Positions 1-7,792 of a stretch of DNA of 64,000 nt are shown here, one piece after another (the first letter of the stretch is position 1; each line of letters begins with the position of its first letter). The notes beneath the pieces are model-generated. The model ran no database searches. It was not told the DNA's origin and saw nothing but the letters and a program-made list of their open reading frames with translations. The translations under genes and the position numbers were made by a program. The stretch is from assembly GCA_965217605.1 (NCBI GenBank), contig CBDCJB010000013.1:62001-126000 (forward strand). The letters are read 5' to 3'. This stretch comes from JAYYZW01 sp965217605 (lineage in GTDB: Bacteria; Pseudomonadota; Gammaproteobacteria; Ga0077536).

Positions 1-895
1 CGTCGCGCGCGATCGCTTCGGCTTCCTCGTCGGTATCCGCCACGATCACTTCGCGGGTCATCGCCATGTTTTGGCCGAACTTGTAATTCAATCCGGCCTC
101 GTTCGCGGCTTCCATCCCGGCGCGAAAATGCTCTCTCACCACCTCGTAGTTCGTCATGATGGTCACGGGTACGATACCGCGCGCCATACCCCACTTGATC
201 GACCGTTCCGAGGTCGCAAATGGCATGAACATGTCGGGAATATGATTGTCGTGGGTCGACGGTGCGATGCCGATTTCCCGGATATAGCCGTGCTCGTCGC
301 AGCCTTGTCCGTATTCGTGGGCAACCTTGTCTGCGGCCCATTTGATGTCCGGCGTGGGGACCTGCCAGTGGCGGCCGTCGTACTTAAAGGTGTCATTCTT
401 CCACGCTGTCTGGATGATGTCGAAGTGCTCTTCGAATAAAGAGCGTTTGAGCTCTTCGTATTCTTCGCCGGCGGCCGGCTCGTCCAATCCGACGTGCTGC
501 CCGAGCACGTTGACCCATCGCGCTTGATAGCCGCGGGCGAACCCCGCAAATACACGCCCTTGCAACATCTGCGACAACATCGCGATATCTTCGGCAACGT
601 TAATGGGATTTTTAGACGGCAACACGTTCCCGAGTTGACCAAACTTCATGTTCTTGGTCTGCATGCCAAAATACAGGTCGAGCATGATCGGGTTGGTTGA
701 GACTTCTTCCCCTTCAACGTGAAAATGGTGCTCGGTAAAACCCGTACCGTAATAGCCGCGCTCGTCCATGTACTGGATCTGCTCGCTCAATTCGCGCAGC
801 ATCATCTGGTAGAGGTCGGTCCGTTTGCCGGCCATGCCCTGCTCGATGTCGCTTTTGCGTCCTAGCGACGGGAGGTAAAACGCACCAACTTGCAT
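1..895 (-). CDS. LLM-class flavin-dependent oxidoreductase (luciferase-like), 3' end cut by window
   Basis: Read on the minus strand the frame opens with ATG at 895 (MQVGAFYLPSLGRKSDIEQG) and stays open to the window edge, so about 298 residues are present and the C-terminus is missing. The fold is that of luciferase-like monooxygenases, a TIM barrel binding reduced FMN or F420: the ERGYYGTGFTEHHFH stretch near residues 49-63 matches the conserved strand-loop of the family, followed by GNVLPSKNPINVAEDIAML and RVFAGFARGYQ. No substrate can be assigned. It is not close to the two other luciferase-like genes of this window (35.9 and 63 kb), which belong to a different subfamily. It is transcribed toward the window edge; the upstream neighbour is a RidA-like gene on the same strand. 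Confidence 0.85.
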   Translation of the reverse strand, partial: MQVGAFYLPSLGRKSDIEQGMAGKRTDLYQMMLRELSEQIQYMDERGYYGTGFTEHHFHVEGEEVSTNPIMLDLYFGMQTKNMKFGQLGNVLPSKNPINVAEDIAMLSQMLQGRVFAGFARGYQARWVNVLGQHVGLDEPAAGEEYEELKRSLFEEHFDIIQTAWKNDTFKYDGRHWQVPTPDIKWAADKVAHEYGQGCDEHGYIREIGIAPSTHDNHIPDMFMPFATSERSIKWGMARGIVPVTIMTNYEVVREHFRAGMEAANEAGLNYKFGQNMAMTREVIVADTDEEAEAIARD

Positions 896-1052
896 GATCT
901 CGGTCTCCTGAATATCCGTGAGAGTGTTGCGCGCAAACGTGTTCGCCGTTGCGCCCGAAACGCCTGGAAACTGCCCGCAGGGTACTACGCTGTAAGGTCA
1001 GCCGTCCACCGCACAACCTACGTAAGATCAGGGATCTAGCGTATTTACACGC

Positions 1053-1355
1053 CTAGCCCGGGGCTGCCGCGACGGCGTCGATCTCAAAGCGCCACTCGGG
1101 AAATATGAGCTGCTTGATGAGCACCGCGGTGGATGCCGGACGCGCGTCACCGAGGTGTTTGGTCCGCGCTGCGGCAAACGCCGGGTAGTCGTGGGTGTCT
1201 ATCAGATAAGCATTTATTTTTACGACGTTTTCGGGGCGCAGGCCCACCTGGCCCGCGACGTAGACCATGCGCGCATTCGGGGGAATGACCACGGCGTGAT
1301 GATAGGCGTTGTTGAACGGTTCCATGATCGATGCGGGATTGAGTTTCTGGAGCAT
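1053..1355 (-). CDS. RidA/YjgF-family protein with an internal deletion
   Basis: A 100-residue protein of the RidA (YjgF/YER057c/UK114) family, which hydrolyses reactive enamine/imine intermediates or related small molecules as a trimer. The N-terminal part (MLQKLNPASIMEPF) and the C-terminal strands (RPASTAVLIKQLIFPEWRFE, EIDAVAAAPG) are recognisable. Family members are about 125-135 residues. Here VYVAGQVGLR runs straight into PENVVKINAYLID, so the usual ~30-residue stretch holding the long helix between these strands is absent while the frame is kept. A good ribosome-binding site (GAGGAGG) lies 7 bases before the ATG. Whether the shortened protein folds is unclear; the intact frame and good ribosome site argue it is translated. 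Confidence 0.8.
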   Translation of the reverse strand: MLQKLNPASIMEPFNNAYHHAVVIPPNARMVYVAGQVGLRPENVVKINAYLIDTHDYPAFAAARTKHLGDARPASTAVLIKQLIFPEWRFEIDAVAAAPG

Positions 1356-1436
1356 TTGAACTCCTCCTCGTTCAAGTGATGCGTAACGATTTACGGGTCC
1401 GGGGTATTAGAGCCTAATCCTGCCAACTTAACCGTT

Positions 1437-1567
1437 GTACCCTGTCCCGCAAATTACTTTCGTAAGTCGCGACGACGCTTATGTGCGGGCTCTACACAAG
1501 GAGGAGCAACGCCGCCAGCGGCGAAAAAGACAAGCCAAATACGGAAGTTATTTGCGGGACAGGGTAC
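1437..1567. repeat. MITE-like palindromic element, copy 1
   Basis: 131 bp bounded by 23-bp inverted repeats (1437-1459 and 1545-1567, one mismatch) beginning GTACCCTGTCCCGC. The interior shares a long core (GCGGGCTCTACACAAGGAGG and on through GAGCAACGCCGCCAG) with the copy at 50598-50760. Both may be flanked by TA. It codes for nothing convincing and sits just ahead of the AAA+ ATPase gene, where it creates an artificial in-frame extension of that gene. Confidence 0.8.
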
Positions 1568-1662
1568 TAGTTGCTGGTTCCCCACTTCAGTATAGTGTCG
1601 CCCCTAACGACGCCACAGCCACCCATCCAGACCTAAATCTCAATCCTACGACACGGATCCTC

Positions 1663-2475
1663 ATGTCTACGCCTGCCATTCACACCAAACAAAGTGTGCT
1701 CACCGACGAGCCTTACTACGAACCGATAGGAGAGGAGATCGCCGTCTTCGCCGCAGCCTACCGGAACCAGCTTCCGGTATTGCTCAAAGGGCCGACCGGG
1801 TGCGGTAAAACGCGTTTTATCGAATACATGGCGTGGTATTTGAAACGCCCCATGGTCACGGTTGCCTGTCATGATGACCTCACGGCCTCGGATTTGATCG
1901 GCCGGTTTCTCATCAAAGGCGGTGAAACGGTATGGGTCGACGGTCCGCTGACGTCAGCCGTACGCAATGGCAGCATTTGCTATCTCGACGAGATCGTCGA
2001 AGCGCGCAAGGACACCTCGGTCGTCATCCATCCGCTATGCGATGATCGGCGCCTGTTGCCTATCGAAAAGCTCGGCGAGTTGATGTCGGCGCCACCGGAA
2101 TTCTGTCTCGCCATTTCGTATAACCCGGGATACCAAAGCGTTTTGAAAGATCTCAAGCAAAGCACGCGCCAACGCTTCGTCGCTTTGGAGTTCAATTATC
2201 CGAATTCGGATCTCGAGCAAACGATCATCCGGAAGGAATGCGGAATCGAAGCGCCCGTGGCACGACAACTCGTCAAATTCGGTTCGATGACGCGTAACCT
2301 CAAGGGCAGCGGGCTCGACGAAGGCGCAAGCACGCGATTATTGGTTAACGCAGCCAAACTCATGGCCGAGGATATCGCACCGGTTGTCGCCACCGACACG
2401 GCGATAGCACAGGCGCTGACCGACGACGAAGACATGCTACAGGCGATACACGAACTCAGCCGATCCGTGTTTTAG
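1663..2475 (+). CDS. CbbQ/NirQ/NorQ-type MoxR AAA+ ATPase
   Basis: A 270-residue MoxR-group AAA+ ATPase of the CbbQ/NirQ/NorQ family, which works with a vWA partner to insert metal or remodel a target enzyme (Rubisco in CbbQO, nitric oxide reductase in NorQD). Walker A GPTGCGKT is at residues 43-50, Walker B SICYLDE at 104-110, and a sensor-like LAISYNPGY follows. I chose ATG 1663 because it gives the usual family length; the frame is open back to 1435 but that part lies mostly in a MITE. The vWA partner follows 26 bp downstream. No Rubisco or NO reductase gene is within the window, so the target is unknown. Confidence 0.9.
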   Translation: MSTPAIHTKQSVLTDEPYYEPIGEEIAVFAAAYRNQLPVLLKGPTGCGKTRFIEYMAWYLKRPMVTVACHDDLTASDLIGRFLIKGGETVWVDGPLTSAVRNGSICYLDEIVEARKDTSVVIHPLCDDRRLLPIEKLGELMSAPPEFCLAISYNPGYQSVLKDLKQSTRQRFVALEFNYPNSDLEQTIIRKECGIEAPVARQLVKFGSMTRNLKGSGLDEGASTRLLVNAAKLMAEDIAPVVATDTAIAQALTDDEDMLQAIHELSRSVF

Positions 2476-2501
2476 CATCGCGCTCGCCAGCGTTAAGCCA
2501 G

Positions 2502-4646
2502 ATGAGCGACGAGTCTACACAAAACTTTCTAAATCGCATTCGGATCCGTAAAGACCTCGAAAAATTTACCGGTGGCGCACTCGAACGCCACGGCGGGCTC
2601 GATGAACTCGTATCCCAAATCGCTGCGTTAGAGCGGGAAGAGCAGAATTTCGTTTACGAATGGTCGGAGTTGGTCGCACGCTCGAATAACGAACTCGCGG
2701 CGCATTTCATCACCAAAGTCCCCGCCGCATTTCAGCAAATGGACCACGATGGAGTCCTGGACTGGGTCGATCACGCAATGACGACCTTCGACAATCGCGG
2801 TCTCGGGTTCGCGATCGAGATCCTGGAGGGCGTCGATACGTTTGCCGCCGATTATGCGACGCGCCACGTGCGGTGCGAATTCGAGGACGCCAGTAGCTTT
2901 CTACGGTATTTCGTGCGGGGTCTCGGAGGACGCGAGTTGCGCATTGCCAGCGATCGATCGACGTTTACCGACACGGAATCGCTGTTTCTACCCGACGTAT
3001 TCAGGATATTTTCCGTCGAAGAGCAAAATTTCACTCTGTATAAGTTGACCGCGGCCCACCTCTGGGCGCAAACTTGGTACGGGACTTGGCGCTATCAGGT
3101 CGTCGAGAAACTGATCCGTCACTTTCCAACCGATGACGTGATCCCGATATTCAACCGCCTCGAATGTGTGCGACTGGATGCTTGCGTAGCGCGGGACTTC
3201 CCGGGATTGGCTCGCGAATTCGACGCCTTCGGGAAAACCGACGCCGAGTCTAACGCGCAGTGGGCCATGTGGCGTGAGCGTGCGAGCGCCCTCCTCGAAC
3301 CCGGAGCGACCGCGGACGATTCATTACGCTTGATCGATGAATTCACGGATCTGCCGTTGCCCCCGCTCAAACATTATCAAGGGGAAATGTTCGCTGGAAA
3401 AGTTCGCGAGGCGATGTTCGAACGCATTGGGCGCGAAAAATCCGAGCTTCAACGCGCGTTGCAGGATCTACGCAACAATCAAGATGGGACTGACGCCGAC
3501 GATAATGCCGATGAATCGCTGAAACAGCTGATCGAAATCATGATGGCGGAGGAAGACGGCGAGCAAAACTCTGAACTCAATTTTAAAATCACGATGGATG
3601 GGCAAGCTGTCGATGTACCGGATCACCTGCAAGATCTAATCGGCTCTATCTTGCAGGATTTCGGTGAAATTCCCGAAGACCATCTCCAGCCCCTCGATCT
3701 CGGTGAGTACCGCGATGATCTGCAGCCGCAGGCAGGGAACGCCGATAGCGATAACGAATCTGATCCGGACGGGCAAGGATCGTTCAAGTACCACGAATGG
3801 GACTGCGTACGCCAGCGTTTCCGCGACAGTTTTTGCACTTTACGCGAGCTTACCGTCACACCGGGCGATGAAGCATTCGTCGATGAGACACTGAATAAGC
3901 ATCGCGGCTTGCTTAAATCGATCAAGAAGACATTCGAGGCGGTATTGGGTGAATCGCGGCTCCAACGCCGCCAGTCGGACGGCGATGACATCGACCTCGA
4001 CGCCCTCATAGATGCCTATGCCGACGTCGCCAATGGTCGAGAGATGAGCGAATACCTGTACACGCGCTACCGCAATCAAGACCGCAACATCGCGGTCATG
4101 TTCATGGTCGACATGAGCGGGTCGACGCTCGGGTGGGTCAACGACGCGGAACGTGAATCCTTGGTGCTGTTATGTGAAGCGCTGGAAATGCTTGGCGATC
4201 GCTATGCCATCTTCGGTTTTTCGGGGCGCACCAACAAGCGCTGCGAGGTATACCGGATCAAGGATTTCGAGCAAGCTTATGATCTTGAAGTACGACAACG
4301 GATCAGCGGGATTCGACCGAAAGCGTATACCCGGATGGGTGTCGCGATACGCCATCTCGGCCATCTGTTGCATACAACACGCGCCCGCACCAAATTGATG
4401 ATCACCCTCTCGGATGGGCGACCCGAGGATTACGGCGGCTACAAGGGTAAATACGGCATCGAGGACACGCGCCACGCCTTGCTCGAAATGAAACAAAGCG
4501 GTATCCACGCATTCTGTATCACGATCGATAACGAGGCGCAGGAATACCTACCGCACATGTACGGCTCGGCGAATTACGCCGTAATCGATGAAGTGCACAA
4601 GCTGCCGGGGAAGGTTGCGGATATCTACCGCCGTTTGACGACGTAA
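2502..4646 (+). CDS. NorD/CbbO-family von Willebrand factor A protein
   Basis: A 714-residue protein with a C-terminal von Willebrand A domain (about residues 530-714) and a long helical N-terminal region, as in NorD and CbbO. The metal-ion-dependent adhesion site is present: DMSGST at about residue 537, the threonine in YTRMG and the aspartate in SDGRPED. A strongly acidic linker (about residues 320-440) separates the halves. Such proteins pair with the MoxR ATPase encoded immediately upstream to activate a metalloenzyme; the two genes form an operon. The regular target operons (nor, cbb) are not seen within the window, so this is an orphan pair. Confidence 0.9.
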   Translation: MSDESTQNFLNRIRIRKDLEKFTGGALERHGGLDELVSQIAALEREEQNFVYEWSELVARSNNELAAHFITKVPAAFQQMDHDGVLDWVDHAMTTFDNRGLGFAIEILEGVDTFAADYATRHVRCEFEDASSFLRYFVRGLGGRELRIASDRSTFTDTESLFLPDVFRIFSVEEQNFTLYKLTAAHLWAQTWYGTWRYQVVEKLIRHFPTDDVIPIFNRLECVRLDACVARDFPGLAREFDAFGKTDAESNAQWAMWRERASALLEPGATADDSLRLIDEFTDLPLPPLKHYQGEMFAGKVREAMFERIGREKSELQRALQDLRNNQDGTDADDNADESLKQLIEIMMAEEDGEQNSELNFKITMDGQAVDVPDHLQDLIGSILQDFGEIPEDHLQPLDLGEYRDDLQPQAGNADSDNESDPDGQGSFKYHEWDCVRQRFRDSFCTLRELTVTPGDEAFVDETLNKHRGLLKSIKKTFEAVLGESRLQRRQSDGDDIDLDALIDAYADVANGREMSEYLYTRYRNQDRNIAVMFMVDMSGSTLGWVNDAERESLVLLCEALEMLGDRYAIFGFSGRTNKRCEVYRIKDFEQAYDLEVRQRISGIRPKAYTRMGVAIRHLGHLLHTTRARTKLMITLSDGRPEDYGGYKGKYGIEDTRHALLEMKQSGIHAFCITIDNEAQEYLPHMYGSANYAVIDEVHKLPGKVADIYRRLTT

Positions 4647-4696
4647 GCGTCGCGATCACCTGCGGTTCCAAGCCGCCGTTGGGTTGTACGGTATAG

Positions 4697-5101
4697 CTAA
4701 TCGTCTACGCCGCGCTCGAGTTGGCGCTCGTATTCAGCAGCGTCAAAATGACCCTTGGATTCGGCGACGAGACCGTCTGCGTTGAGCCGCCATTCTTCGT
4801 ACCCGCTGATCCGGACCGACTTCCCGCTGCCACCGGGTCCGGTGTTTGTACCGGTCAACGTCCAGTGGAACTCAACACGGTCGGGTGTATGGATTAGCTC
4901 GTCCAGCGTAACGACCATATCCGGCAAGGCCGCCATGAACCCCGTCGCTACCACCGTAATCGCCGCCCTGCCCACCGCCGGATCGTCATCGTTGATGCGA
5001 AGCGAGGCGTCTTCCGCATAAAACGACGCAACACGCTCAGGATTTTGGCTGCACCACGCTTGCGCGTAGCGATTCGCAAACTCGTCAAGCTTAGATGGCA
5101 T
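4697..5101 (-). CDS. SnoaL/NTF2-like protein
   Basis: A 134-residue NTF2-fold protein of the SnoaL-like group: N-terminal helix (LDEFANRYAQAWCSQNPERV), then FYAEDASLRI, the MPDM-type turn (ALPDMVVTLDELI) and C-terminal strands (SGYEEWRLNADGLVAESKGH). These cone-shaped domains serve as small-ring cyclases, isomerases, hydratases or binding proteins; the substrate cannot be predicted. It is convergent with the vWA gene (50 bp apart). A second NTF2-like gene of a different subgroup is at 56.6 kb. Confidence 0.8.
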   Translation of the reverse strand: MPSKLDEFANRYAQAWCSQNPERVASFYAEDASLRINDDDPAVGRAAITVVATGFMAALPDMVVTLDELIHTPDRVEFHWTLTGTNTGPGGSGKSVRISGYEEWRLNADGLVAESKGHFDAAEYERQLERGVDD

Positions 5102-5164
5102 CGTCGGCGTCGCTTATCCCATGCAAGATTTCCGAGAAGTGGACCTTACACTTCATTCGTGAAC

Positions 5165-5747
5165 TCAGTCGGTCATTGACGATTCTAGGTAGGCGGCCAC
5201 GAGTTTGGCAATCGTCCTTTGTCCAATTTCGTTGGGGTGTCCATCGTGAGAAACCCGATAGGGACGAATTCCCTTCGTGAGTTGTTGTTGCAGCGTTGGC
5301 AACGAATCCAGATATTCAATACCGTTTTTGACAAGGAAGTCCGTCGCAATCGTTCGAAAACGCTCTTCATTTTCCATAAGGCTACGATAACTGGTTGAGG
5401 GATCCGCCCAATGATTGCGGAAAACTGCCTCCTTGGTCGGTAATAAGACGACTAGGAATCGGATATTTTTTTCGATAGCGAGCTCATGCATTCTTTGTAT
5501 CGCCCCCAATGAAATGTGAAGCCCTTCTGCAATTCTGGGATCGCCGAGGTCAAGTGCAGAGAGACGATACTCACTGGTAAAAATCGTTCTGAATTGACCG
5601 TTGTTGAATACCTGGCAGTATGCCGGGCGCGCTTTTGCAAAGGCCTTTGCGATTTCCCATTTGTCTTGACCGGCGTCGTTGAGTCTTTTTATTAGCTGCA
5701 AAGACTCATACTTAGTCCTTCGCAAGAGCCCATACACTTTCGAGTAT
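5165..5747 (-). pseudogene. SGNH-hydrolase-like gene, 5' part lost at an IS3 insertion
   Basis: The reading frame enters from the insertion sequence at 5747 and continues to a stop at 5165; the first internal ATG (5737) would give 190 residues. LVVLLPTKEAVF and, near the C-terminus, SHDGHPNEIGQ (the Asp-x-x-His block V of SGNH hydrolases) match the C-terminal half of SGNH/AlgX-like acyl-transferring or de-esterifying proteins often found in polysaccharide loci. Blocks I-III, including the catalytic serine, are missing. The cut coincides exactly with the end of the IS, so this is a remnant, not a functional enzyme. Confidence 0.75.
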
Positions 5748-5788
5748 TGGAGTTGCCCCGTTTCCGTGGACGGTATGGCGCTTGGGTT

Positions 5789-6637
5789 TCAAGCAGCCTG
5801 TTGATAATTATTTTCATAGTTTAGCGGTGATTGCTGACCGAGGGATGAGTGACGACGGTGTGGGTTGTACCCGCCTTCGATGAACGCGAAGATCGCCATC
5901 TTCGCGTCGGCCTGCGTCTTGAAACTGTGGCGGTCGATGAGTTCGCATTCGAGCGTCGCGAAGAAGCTCTCGGCCATCGCGTTATCGTAGCAATCGCCGA
6001 CCGATCCCATCGACGGTTGTACACCCATTAACCGGCAGCGCTTGCCGAAGGCGAACGAAGTGTACTGGCAGCCCTGGTCACTGTGATGGATCACATTCTT
6101 CGGTCGACGCTGCCATAGCGCCATGTTGAGCGCCTCGAGCACGAGCTCAGTGCGCAGATGCGTCGCCATCGACCCGCCTACGACGCGCCGACTGAATGCA
6201 TCGACGACAACCGCCAGATACACGAACCCCGCCCACGTCGGCACGTCGGTCACGTCAGCAACCCACAGTGCGTCCGGCCGCGAAGCCACGAAGTGACGCT
6301 CGACCAGATCCGGCGCCGGGCGGGCATCGTGATCGCGGCGTGTCGTGCGCGTCCTTGTGCGTCGACTCACCCCGGCCAAACCCCATTCACGCAGCAGCCT
6401 GGCGACGCGCTTGCGACCCACGTGCGTCCCCTCATCCGCGCGCTCGGCGTGAATACGCGCTGCCCCATAGGTGCCTCGACTCCAGCTGTGGATGGCCTGG
6501 ATACGGGCCTTGAGTTGCGCGTCGCGCTTCGACCGCGCTGAGGGTTCACGTGTCCGACACGCGTCGTAGCCACTCGGGGAGACACCGAGTAGCCGGCACA
6601 TCGGCGCGATCCGGTAGGTGGCCTGATTCACGCTCAT
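5789..6637 (-). CDS. IS3-family transposase OrfB (DDE catalytic part)
   Basis: A 282-residue retroviral-integrase-fold protein carrying the DDE triad: VADVTDVPTW (first Asp), HHSDQGCQYTS (second Asp) and DNAMAESFFATLECE (Glu). The C-terminal YNPHRRHSSLG is the usual IS3 signature. It overlaps orfA by 4 bases, so a fused OrfAB transposase is expected from a programmed -1 frameshift near the end of orfA. All catalytic residues are intact, so the element may still be active. Confidence 0.95.
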   Translation of the reverse strand: MSVNQATYRIAPMCRLLGVSPSGYDACRTREPSARSKRDAQLKARIQAIHSWSRGTYGAARIHAERADEGTHVGRKRVARLLREWGLAGVSRRTRTRTTRRDHDARPAPDLVERHFVASRPDALWVADVTDVPTWAGFVYLAVVVDAFSRRVVGGSMATHLRTELVLEALNMALWQRRPKNVIHHSDQGCQYTSFAFGKRCRLMGVQPSMGSVGDCYDNAMAESFFATLECELIDRHSFKTQADAKMAIFAFIEGGYNPHRRHSSLGQQSPLNYENNYQQAA

Positions 6638-6942
6638 GAACGCGAAGATTTCCTCGAATCGGTCTCCCGAGCGAACCAGGCCGTGGCTTTTGAAAGGATC
6701 TCCCGTTCCTCACGTAGCCGCCGATTCTCCCGACGCAGACGCCGCAGTTCTTCGCGTTCGGCAGTGGTCAGACCGTCGTTGCGGCGACCTTCATCACGGT
6801 CGGCCTGCGCGACCCAGTTGCGTACGGTCTGTGCGGTCGGCTCAAACTCGCGTGCCAGGTCTTCCGAGCTGCGGCCCGCCCGTACCCGTTCGATCATCGG
6901 TTGCCGGAAGGCCGGTGGATAGGCAGTTCGTGTTGTGGGCAT
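6634..6942 (-). CDS. IS3-family OrfA (DNA-binding part)
   Basis: A 102-residue protein with an N-terminal helix-turn-helix (YPPAFRQPMIERVRAGRSSE, then LAREFEPTAQTVRNWV) and a C-terminal arginine/glutamate-rich leucine-zipper-like helix (LRRLRRENRRLREEREILSK). It binds the IS ends and multimerises with the OrfAB fusion. An AGAAGGAGG ribosome site precedes the ATG inside the left part of the element. Confidence 0.93.
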   Translation of the reverse strand: MPTTRTAYPPAFRQPMIERVRAGRSSEDLAREFEPTAQTVRNWVAQADRDEGRRNDGLTTAEREELRRLRRENRRLREEREILSKATAWFARETDSRKSSRS

Positions 6943-6996
6943 CGTGGAATCCTCCTTCTAAAAGGGTCAGGTATCCACGAAAGCGGGTCAACTCCA

Positions 6997-7675
6997 GCTC
7001 GGTATTGCCGTCCTGGCGGAGATCTCCGTTTACCCAACATCGAATCGGTGTATTACCGAGGTCCAGTAGGTCGCGCGTAACGGCGAACGGGCCCATGGGA
7101 CAAAACGTATCCTGCGATTTTCCGAGCAGCCACTGTTTGTGTCGCTTCTGGACGTCCCGCGCGGTTACATCGTTGACGATGGTGTAACCCCAGACGTAAT
7201 CCAGGGCGTCGACCTGCGGAATCGCTCGACCCGTACGCCCGATGATGACCGCGAGTTCAGCCTCGTAGTCCAACTCTTGCGTAACCTGCGCGTCGTGCAT
7301 GATCGCAGCGCCATCAGGGATCACGCATTCCGGGAATTTCGAAAACAATATCGGAGCTTCGGGCGCCGCGGTACCGCCCCCCGTTGTATCGAATCCGGCA
7401 TTAGCGATTTCCTCGATGTGCGCAAAGTAATTTTTACCTACACAAAAAATATTGCGGCGCGGGCGAGGGATCGGTGCGAGTAATTCGACTTCGCTCGAGT
7501 TCAACGGATGATCGACGTCACGCAGGGGTTGCAACGCCTGATCGCCCTCGAGCAATGCGAGCAACCCCCCGGCAGCCCGCTGCGGCGGGATATCGAATGG
7601 CGTTATCGCGGAGCCGTCTTGCGACACGACGCCGACTTCGATGCGTTTTTGGGTCCTGTAGGTGGCGATCCGCAT
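6997..7675 (-). pseudogene. Fumarylacetoacetate-hydrolase-family gene truncated by IS3
   Basis: The native part runs from ATG 7675 to the IS border at 6997 (about 226 residues). It has the N-terminal strands of the FAH family, then PRPRRNIFCVGKNYFAHIEE, FSKFPECVIPDG, LDYEAELAVIIGRTGRAI (metal-binding Glu residues) and GYTIVNDVTARDVQ with KSQDTFCPMGPF. The C-terminal barrel end, with its usual GTPAGVG-type motif, is missing. The open frame carries on for about 50 codons into IS sequence, which is not FAH-like. FAH enzymes hydrolyse C-C bonds of diketo acids in aromatic catabolism; this copy is probably inactive. Confidence 0.88.
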
Positions 7676-7792
7676 GTTCGGGGAAACGTTTTAGTTATTG
7701 CCCCCCGCATTCGAGACTAGGGAGCGCTCCGGACACTGTCAAGCGGATACAAACTAAAGAGACGGGGTGAAAACGCCGATAGCAGGCACGGT

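Larger units (their letters stand above)
5748..6996 (-). mobile_element. IS3-family insertion sequence
   Basis: A 1249-bp element with imperfect terminal inverted repeats starting TGGAGTTG (left end at 5748, right end at 6996, about 24 bp, four mismatches), containing orfA and orfB in the overlapping arrangement typical of IS3. Flanking bases (TAT on the left, GCT on the right) show no target duplication, and the genes broken on each side are unrelated. Confidence 0.9.

Noticed and set aside
1435..1662. In-frame extension giving the AAA+ ATPase 76 more residues
   Set aside because: Most of it is translated MITE sequence, and the ATPase family starts at the ATG at 1663.
6842..6996. C-terminal ~50 residues of the FAH open frame
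   Set aside because: They are translated from IS3 sequence and have no FAH similarity; the gene ends at the IS border.
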